A DNA stretch of 64,000 nt, taken from positions 17,732,969-17,796,968 of the forward strand of contig JAKTNV010000004.1 of assembly GCA_022747635.1 (NCBI GenBank), written 5' to 3'. This DNA is from Hetaerina americana (Eukaryota > Arthropoda > Insecta > Odonata > Calopterygidae). The notes beneath the pieces were generated by a model, which had not been told where the DNA came from, searched no databases, and was given only the letters and a program-made list of their open reading frames with translations. The translations under genes and the position numbers were made by a program. Shown one piece after another: positions 10,900-18,963 of the stretch. How positions within the stretch are numbered: the first letter of the stretch is position 1; the number at the start of each line of letters is the position of its first letter.

Positions 10900-12115
10900 C
10901 GAACAACATAGTCCCCTTTTAGAAAGATACACTTCTCCCAACGTTCCGGCCATTGTTTTAACCCCTCCAAATAAAAAGAAATTGTCGAACTCTCCAAAAT
11001 ATGTCTCTGTCTCGGCGATAACTTCCTCGTTTGAGCTAAATTTTGAGCCATTTCTTCATGTTAGGGAATACGAAAAAGTCGCAGGGAGCCAGATCGGGTG
11101 AATACGGAAGGTGCGGCAGCAATTCATAACGTAGTTCATGCAGTTTGGCGGCGACAACTCCGGATGAATGTGCTGGTGCGTTATCGTGGTGAAACAGCAC
11201 CTTCTTTTTCGCCAAATGCGCCCGTGTCTCCTTCAATTTTTTGTAAAAGCGGTCCAATAACTCACTTAGTATTTCCCAGTGATCGTTCTTCATTTTTCTA
11301 AAAAATCATGGAGGATCACGCCATTTGCATCCCAAAAAACTGTCGTCATGACCTTTCCGGCCGAACGGGCCATCTTCGCCTTCTTTGGAGCAGATTCACC
11401 GGGAGAAATCCATTGCTTTGATTGTTGCTTAGTTTCTGGTGTGTAATGATGAATCCAGGTTTCATCAACAGTGATAACTCGACGCAAAAACACCTTCGGA
11501 TCTCGCTTAAATTGCTGCAAACACTGCTTCGAAGTTGACAGCCGGATCAGCTTGTTGTCCACTGTGAGTAATCGCGGCACCCATCCGGCCGACAATTCTT
11601 TCATCGTGAACTTACCATATAAAATATCAATTGCCGTTCCGGTCGACACACCCACGGCCTCTGCTACTTTGCGCAATTTCGTTCGTCGATCAGCGAGAAT
11701 CATGGCGTGGACTTTTTGAATGATTTCCTCGGTAACCACGTCTGCCTGGCGTCCTGGTCGCTCCTTATCAAAAACAGATGTTCGCCCACGTTTAAATTCG
11801 TTGAACCAAAATCTAACTGTGGCCATAGATGGCGAAATGTCCCCATAAATAGCATCCAACTTTGCTTTTATCTCCTCGCATTTCTTCCCATTCAAAAACA
11901 AAAAGCGAATTACCGAACGAACTGCTCTTTTTCCATATTAGCGAAAATCACGAAACACGTCTTACTCGAATGGCTGCCAAATCCAAACTAACCTTTAAAT
12001 CAGTCTGAAATTTGTTTCACCGTCGTTTGATAGCTGGCAGCACACGATGATAAAATAAACTTCCCTCAGGAACGCTCTTTGTTGTCAAAAATTGGTACTT
12101 ATTGATCCGCCCTCG
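10897..12115 (-). mobile_element. Mariner transposon, truncated and frameshifted
   Basis: A D,D34D mariner transposase is readable on the minus strand from about 11,936 to 10,905. The 5' side (higher coordinates) ends in a plausible terminal repeat (GGTACTTATTGATCCGCC, 12,094-12,111) followed by TA at 12,116-12,117, the expected target dinucleotide. The inverted counterpart is not found at the other end, where the element stops at a (TA)n tract, so that end is lost. Confidence 0.75.
10905..11936 (-). pseudogene. Mariner transposase (D,D34D), at least three frame breaks
   Basis: The likely start ATG is at 11,936 (MEKEQFVR); a frameshift near 11,912 leads into the 203-codon frame 11,901-11,290, which has the N-terminal DNA-binding region (SPSMATVRFWFNEFKRGR) and the first catalytic Asp in VTVDETW-like ITVDETWIHHY. 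A stop or small deletion after DFLEK moves the reading to 11,293-11,036, with the second Asp in HHDNAPAH and the third in YSPDLAPCDFF, exactly 34 residues apart. A third break near 11,040 shifts to the C-terminal end (LEGLKQWPERWEKCIFLKGDY, near 10,910-10,980). In intact elements the enzyme cuts out and reinserts the transposon at TA sites; this copy cannot encode a functional protein. Confidence 0.85.
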
Positions 12116-12312
12116 TATGTCTTCCTGGGAAACCATAAGCAGCACAGGGAAAGGAAGTGACCCTAATGTGCGAATTTCATCCTCTGCATACGGTTTAGTA
12201 CTGATTGAACTCTACCATCACCTACCTAACCGACCTTCGGGTTGATTACTGTGTTTATGGTTTTGTCCTTCCAAAACCTACCTTAACCGGTTGATTACCT
12301 AATAATAATACA
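12116..12312 (+). mobile_element. SINE copy A2 with LINE-like 3' tail
   Basis: A 5'-truncated copy of the same SINE body as at 10,594 (starts near GTCTTCCTGGGAAACC). Unlike copies A1 and A3 it continues past TTATGGTTTTG into CCAAAACCTACCTTAACCGG TTGATTACCT (12,271-12,300), then an (AAT)-like tail. This tail nearly equals the 3' end of the RTE-type LINE at 18,867-18,899 (minus). The copy abuts the mariner's TA, so the mariner may have inserted into it. Confidence 0.75.
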
Positions 12313-12884
12313 TATAATGCCAACTTGACTCGTCTTCAAATTCAACGAGACTCGTTTAATTTATGATTAATATCTGCATCATTAGTGAAGAAAGTTATCA
12401 GTTTTCCTGCTTGCGTATGATTCGGGAGAGAACTATCCGCATTGCCTGAGTTTGCTTCATTGGCGGTATAATCCTCAGGATACAGCGTGCTGCTTGTCTC
12501 GTCTCCCTTGGCCGCCCAATATTACTTGCAAATTGATTTTCTGAGGAAGGCTCATGAATATTCCAACTCAAATAAATACCTTTTGTTAAAACTCATACAT
12601 TTCTGAAATGTCGAAATATACTAGAGTGCTCCCACATGCTAAATACCATGTGCAAAAAATAAAAACATGCAACAAAGTTGAACGGGGAAAATAATTCAAC
12701 ATAAACATAAAAAGGACTAAATGAATGTATTCCTTCTCTTTTGGCGAATAAAAATGGTGTTTCATAAGTTTTGGCAGCCTGCATAGAAACTATCGCCAAG
12801 GGTGTTTTCTGTTGTGAATTTTGGTAGGGATTAATTCGTCTACAATCCATTCTGTAATATTCAGAAAATACCTTATTATTGTTT
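12313..12884. other. Unrecognised stretch between SINE and LINE remnants
   Basis: AT-rich, no supported gene; the 85-codon minus frame at 12,593-12,850 has no recognisable motif. Confidence 0.4.
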
Positions 12885-13100
12885 GTATTCTACCGCTGAA
12901 AGTGGATTTTGAGTGGACACAGGCTGAACAACAATGAATTTCTTTGCCACTCCTGACAAAACATGACCTGAAATTCGGCAGTACAATAAACCCTTCTTCA
13001 ATTCCGCATACTTCCTTCTTCCATTCATTCAAACATGCCTATCCTGTTCCCACCCCTTCCTCGTTTGACTAATGTTCTACCCTATACCCTGTTCTTACCT
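12885..13100 (-). mobile_element. RTE-type LINE remnant, 3' end
   Basis: The + strand parallels the 3' end of the intact LINE at 18,870-19,080 with many substitutions: TTCTACCG...GGATTTTGAGTGGACACA against ATCTACCGG...TTTTTGGATTGACACA, then CACTCCTGACAAAACA, TTCCGCATACTTCC and CATGCCTATCCTGTTCC against the C-terminal coding end. No frame survives. Confidence 0.65.
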
Positions 13101-13309
13101 GTTTAGCCTCTTTAATTTGGCGTAGTGCATCATTAGTATTCAATTATGATCTGAATCCCTATGCACTCCAAGGAAAGTGCGAATAAATCACACTGCTCCG
13201 AGAACTGTGGCTAATCTTCATATGCTCTAACTGATAGCTCTCTTAGTTGCCAGGTTATTTCATACGTACCTGCGTCTACAGGTATATCGATGTTTAAACC
13301 AAGGCCCTA
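13101..13309. other. Unrecognised spacer between the two LINE ends
   Basis: This 0.2-kb segment sits where about 2.7 kb of LINE coding sequence would be expected. It does not resemble the intact LINE by eye. Confidence 0.35.
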
Positions 13310-13650
13310 TTCTTTGTGGTTCAATTCTTTTCTGTGTCTTCTGATTTTCTGCTGTCGATATCTCCTTGCGACCACGGAATCATTGCCCCTTCCTCTGCCA
13401 TGCACGACACAGTGCCCCGCCTGTCGAATCCCGTAGTTACCAGGGTTAATATGTGATCTCGTTCCATTATTTTCGTGGGAGAATTGATTGAAGTTGTTTC
13501 CCATTGCCATCCTCAATCTTGTTTTTCATATGACACATTCAAATGGCCACCTTTGCTGCTACTGTCGCCGGCACAACTCTTTGGTTCATCAGAACGCATG
13601 ATAAGATCTCCCACCGAGTCAAGGATGTTGTAGTGCATGGGGAGGGAGGA
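13310..13650 (-). mobile_element. RTE-type LINE remnant, 5' end
   Basis: Parallels the 5' region of the intact LINE (21,780-22,230): GTGTCTTCTGATTTTCTGCT, CCATGCACGACACA, TTACCAGGGTT, GTTGTTTCCCATTGCC and CATCAGAACGCATGATAAG match in order, with a deletion of about 0.1 kb. It stops at GGGGAGGGAGG, the same point at which the intact copy ends at its target duplication, which independently fixes the 5' end of the family. Confidence 0.7.
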
Positions 13651-13684
13651 AATACATGTACAAAATTACAATGCAAGCATAACA

Positions 13685-13704
13685 TTGTACAAGTACTTGT
13701 ACAA
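13685..13704. other. Perfect 20-bp palindrome
   Basis: TTGTACAAGTACTTGTACAA reads the same on both strands, just downstream of the LINE 5' remnant. No function can be assigned. Confidence 0.6.
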
Positions 13705-16700
13705 CATTTAGTCTTGCACTCCGTTTGAACCATGGATATGCGCGAAACAAGAATGATTGATGAAGTTTAGGTCTGTCAGCAAGTATATTTTTAATTCGTG
13801 GATAAAAGCTTTTTATCCGAAGAAACTCTTATGCTTGTGACTTTCGGCCTTTTTCTATCAACTTGTTCTCAAATTCAGATAAGATCGTATGCTTTTTTTC
13901 TTCGCGGTTATAAAGCATTTGAAAATTTTGAATGGAGTTGAGTTTTTTGGAAGAATGTCCTGGAGACTTTTCCTGTTGTTTTCTAGTGGATTGATAAATT
14001 TTATCTAAGAGAATGCGGTAAAATATCAAAAAGAGGGTGAAATAGAGAGGTGGATAACACGAAGGACGAGTATATCAGGAGGGTGAGAAGAATTGCTTAA
14101 ATATCCACCTAGACGCGGAAGATGGTTAGCAGGTAAAATGGTACCGGTTTTTTGGCGGAATATTTGTGTAAAAGTCTACTGCGAAGTGGCAAATTAATTA
14201 TGTAGGTGCTGCAAAGCTTAAGACAATAATTTATAGCGTTTAAAATAAATGCCTTGCGCGCTAATCTAACATGACATTCCTTTACTGCCACTCTCTTGTC
14301 TCGTCTTGTTTTCTTTTCCTTATCTTCCACTCGTAATGCTAACTCTTCCCTTCGAATTACTTCTGGTTACTCCTATTTTCTTTCCTTGTCTCTCAAGGTC
14401 TCTGATGGGTGTGCCGACCTTCTTGAAAGTGCTAAGGGTTGTAAAATGAGAAAATGTTTTTTCCTGATAAGGTGCACATAGGTGGAAGTTATCGGCTTTA
14501 GCAGTGCTGTCCTCCAATCCGGAAGCTTGAGCATATTTCTCTCGGCATCCATTCCTATAATAAAACGTCCCTGTTGGACATTCTCTCGCTGCTTCGAATT
14601 TACTTAGTATTCTCCTCCCTCATTTCCTCTGTTTTGTATATCTATATTCCCCAAAATAGCGGGTCGACCATGGACGAGGGGTTTTCCGTTCCAAACGGCG
14701 TCTAATTTTTCTGTATTATGATATTAAAATAAGCTATTCCCAAGTCATGTTTTCAGTCCTTCATTGATTAGCAAGAAATTATATATGATATATATGTGTA
14801 TGTTATTTTCGTACGTGTAATGTCGAGTAAATTGCTTATTTATTGTCTAAGGAACGCCTGTTTCCTTTATGTGTTCAGCGGAGAGGGACTAAAATAGTGC
14901 GTATATACTTGGAATGTTTCCAAGCACGGCTTCTTATGTAGAAGGAATATCGGGGAAGATGCTAAACCTTAACTCCTCGTGACAATGTTCCAGCGAAATA
15001 TTTGTTCAGTTTTGGAAGTCTTGTAAACGGGAAAACAAGGCAATTACGTAGGGTGGCGCAGTAAAATGTTGATGAGCACTCAAGTTATTTGGAGCACTGT
15101 GATTTCATTTTTTCATAGCACATAAAAAATGATTGAATAAATTTGTTTCGTTTCAAATTTTTTAATAGTTAATAAAAAATATATTTAGCTGTGTTTGCGT
15201 TCGCATTCGATTCAATCAAGCTAATGTCTATGAGTATTCAATTAATAGAACGCCTTGTGTCTCATTAAAAGTTTTTAACGCTTCATTATTGCTAGGAAAT
15301 ATTTGAAATCCAATGTTATTTTGGGAGAGATAAAGGCAAAATTAGAGAATGAAGCCAAATGACATTGTGCACCGTTTTTCATCCAATGCGCCTTCTTTTT
15401 TGAAGTTTTAATATTGTTTGGTTACAAATTAATTTTTACCCTAATATTTCATAGTTTGACGTTAATTTCTCTATTTGCCGTTAAATGCTGTACATCAACT
15501 TGATATATGAGAGTTTGTGTGTTGAAATACAGATATGTTTTTCTCTAGCACGACACGCATGATCCTTTGCAAGATGGTGTTTAATGATCAAACGAACGGA
15601 CGCTTATGCCCCCGTACGGTCGGTCACATTGATTTACATAAATATCCACTAACCGTGCTAACGTGCTGAGGACGTTGTTTACTCGGAATAAATTGCGGAC
15701 TTAGAGTGGAGGGGCGTAAAAATGTATTTGTAACAAGGCGTGCATCTTCATTCCTTGCATAATTGAATGAGAATGGAATTGAAGTGGCAGCGAGCCAAGC
15801 GCATCGGGAGAAGAGCTGGGCTAAAGAAATTCTGGATTGAGTCCCGAGAGACATGACGCTCCGAAAACAAAAGCCTCGGTGAGAGAGGACTGTAAGGGGA
15901 AACGAGCATTAAACTTCCCATTTATACTGAAAAGGGGTTCGTGGTACATTGGGTGCAGTATGATTCCGGGCAGAGTGCGTCACTGTGGTGTATTTGGTTT
16001 AGCTACAATTCAAGTATCGAGATTCTGCTTGTATGCACTGGCCTCATCGGTGCAACTGAAAGGCAGTTGCTACGTCGTGCTTATTTATTTATTCACGTCT
16101 GGGCAAAGGGTGAAATCAATTGAGCTGACACTTCTGTTACTTATTAATCCTCTCTTGTAATAATTCCTCCTTTCTCTGTGTCACAATTCTTCGTCGACTG
16201 CCTTTATAATATACAGTTTTCTTTGCTCTTTATTTTCATCTAGATGGTGGTGATATTTAATTTTTATATAGTGATATGCTGATCTAGCCGTAGGGTTAGC
16301 TTTTCTTAGGCGCAATTAATGATCCATGATTCACTCTAGTTATGATTCACCTTAATTACTTATCTTTCTCTGAAGCAATATTACGTAATTTGATATCTTC
16401 ATATTTTTGCCTCGTTAGATTTCTTATTAAGCTATGCTAAATTCTTAATGATACGCAAAAATCATTGCACTAATATTCTAAGATGCAACTTTTCAACTAA
16501 GAGTGCTTTGCTTTTTGTGGAACAGCGTTCAGGGTGATCCCTAGAATTGTATTCCGTCCTGATCTTCTCGGCATATTTTCGCAGTAGTTACAATGTGACT
16601 CCTAACCACTGAAATACGTATTCGTTTTCTGTTTAATCGTTTGAGTAAGTGCGTATATGTGAATAGGGCATGCTTTAATTTGTGGAAATCCACTGTGCAG

Positions 16701-17590
16701 TTAAGAATGATAAGTATTTTTCCCCAAGTTTCAACTGCACGCAACACTGAGCATGCATCACACCTATGTACAACAATTTTTATTTTCAGTTGAAATGTTC
16801 CTATGAATTTTTTTTTAAATTGCTGTGTCCGTATTTAATTTTGAACGAGATCTGGTCAAATACCAGCCATTCAATGGATAAAAATAACGGAGTATACGAA
16901 CCATGAGGGATGATGTTTCACCGGAACTCCCGGCATAGTACTTAAACTGTAAGTGAAACGGGTCTTTAATTTGTATTTCCCTGCCCTTTAAATGAAATAC
17001 CCTGGTTCTTTAAAGTGAAACAGTTCCGACCGCTATGAATTACTATCGGTTGAGACTGCGTAAGTCCCACGCATCGCTGTTAAAGAAATAAATTCTAATT
17101 GATCTGATCTGAATGAGTTTTACACATTGTCGACGCCCGTCGTTTCCTTGATTTGTCATCTCTTGTGCTGAAATCGTCTTTGTATCTCATTCCCTGTGGC
17201 AAATAGATTTCCTGTTTCTTGGCACTGGAGCTATGGGTTGTTTAAGAATGAAGGGCTTCATTTTTTGAGCGATTCATGACGTTTAGTCTCGCCATGCACC
17301 GTACGTTTCTCCTATCTCAATGTTGCGGAAGGGGAAGAGTGGAATAGACATGACACTGAAGACGTCTAAAGACCTCCTCTACTTTCCGCTTTTATTCATC
17401 ATCTTATCCACCCACAGCGGTGAATAATTCAGCAGTTAGCTAATAGACACAGCAACCTCCGTTGTGCCTCTTCAAGACAATGCTTGTAGGTTTCTCCCTA
17501 TTTACCATTTAAGCATTTCTCATGACCAAATAAATTCGTATTCATGCAAACGTTTGCCTCTCTGAATTTGGGTTTTGCATCAATTTTTAA
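13705..17590. other. Gene-less AT-rich stretch
   Basis: No supported gene or repeat family. Frames such as 15,837-16,160 (107 codons, plus) show no known motif or codon bias. Confidence 0.45.
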
Positions 17591-17599
17591 ACGACGGAG

Positions 17600-17745
17600 G
17601 TTTTTTACACGCGTTATAAGCTCATTCGCTCAATAAGTTTTGCATGGGGTATTGTTCCTTTTTACGGTTGGTGACCTAACACCCCCCGCCAAACGCCCTT
17701 GCGGCGGCTTGCGGGGCATGATGTAGATTTAGATTCGCCAAAATT
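17600..17745 (+). mobile_element. CR1-like LINE 3' untranslated end
   Basis: GGTGACCTAACACCCCCCGC followed by CAAACGCCCTTGCGGCGG CTTGCGGGGCATGATGTAGATTTAGA (17,670-17,733) is a GC-rich hairpin-forming 3' end. Related copies lie at 31,715-31,765 (minus) downstream of CR1-like coding remnants and at 58,611-58,650 (minus). The 5' limit is uncertain. Confidence 0.6.
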
Positions 17746-17935
17746 ATAAACGACTTTTCAAACTTTATAATTTTCATATTGTAAAAGTTTTAGCAATTTT
17801 AATTTAGGATAGAAATTTGAGGACCATCGGTGATTTCTGTTATTGTGTTAGTAATAGTTAGTTTCTCCATTTTCAGGATATGTGATCTACCCCCTCCAGC
17901 TAATCTCCCTGTTCTACCACAATAATCAAATCGAA

Positions 17936-18045
17936 AATTGATTTTAGTAGGTGAGAGTAGAGATCACTCCGAAAATTCGCAAAAACCTGGGGTTGTGGGG
18001 GCCAGCGCCTACCGGGTTTCTGAAGAAATTCTAGTATCCATAAAA
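17936..18045 (-). mobile_element. Diverged SINE copy A7
   Basis: The reverse complement reads GGATACTAGAATTTCTTCAG AAACCC ... GTGATCTCTACTCTCACCTA, matching in order the SINE body motifs GGTACCAG.TCTTCCTGGGAAACC and GTGATCTCTACCATCACCTA. The head and tail are not recognisable. Confidence 0.55.
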
Positions 18046-18846
18046 TGCAAAAATTTCCACTATGAAATCGATAGCATTCTTTTTTCATCTGATGGGTCAA
18101 TTTCTTTTGGGAAGCAGATCAGGAAATTTGCGGTTGATCGGTTGTCGGTTAGAAATAGGCAGCAAGGAACTCAAGGTAGTGAAGCTTGTGAGGAGTGAGC
18201 GGAGGCCTTCTGATGTGCGAAGAGAGGATCCAACAGAACGGGCATGCGTGTAATGGGTGTGCATTTTATTGATGCAGGGAGAGAGATAGATGGTGGTTCG
18301 TCGTTTCAACAAGAGTGTAGTCTGCATGTATGTTCGGGACAGGTTGAAGTAGTGGGTTGTCGTCCTGAAGAAATATTGAATGTAATTGTTGAATTCAAAA
18401 CGAGCTAACGCATTCTTGCAGTGGAATCGAGAGCTTGAGACGCAATTTATCACGCCTAAAACATCTGCGAGCTCTCAAAAAAATTGTGCAATAATTCATC
18501 GGCAAACTAGCCTCGGTACCCGGAGACTCTTAGGTTCCCCGTTTAAATAGAAATTGGCGGCTTTGGTTTGTTGCGGAACTATTATTTCGGTGAATTTCAA
18601 AATGTTATAGATCATCTCTAAAAGGTAGGATTCCCTCCCCTCGATGTCAACCTCCAACTCATACGATTTTTCTGTAATCCCAGCAGGTAAAGTCTTTCCT
18701 TATAGCCGTTGGGCTTTGACAGGAAGGGTTTGTCCTACAGAAATGGTGAAATGATATTAGATCGTTTTTGTATTGCCAAATTGACCGAATTTCCTTATAT
18801 TTTTTATTTCTATTGGTAGAAAATACTCCTATGTGTATGGTTACAA
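18046..18846. other. Gene-less stretch left of the LINE
   Basis: No supported gene. Overlapping frames (118 codons minus, 18,097-18,453) have no recognised motif. Confidence 0.4.
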
Positions 18847-18858
18847 GGTTGAAAGGTT
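18847..18858. repeat. Target-site duplication, left copy (LINE)
   Basis: GGTTGAAAGGTT occurs here and again at 22,231-22,242, exactly bracketing the LINE. Target-primed insertion duplicates the target in this way. Confidence 0.85.
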
Positions 18859-18963
18859 TTTTTTTTAAGGTAATCTACCGGTTAAGGTAGGTTTTTGGAT
18901 TGACACAACTACCAAACAAATATTTTATTACTCCTAACAAAACACAAAATCCATCATCCTACT

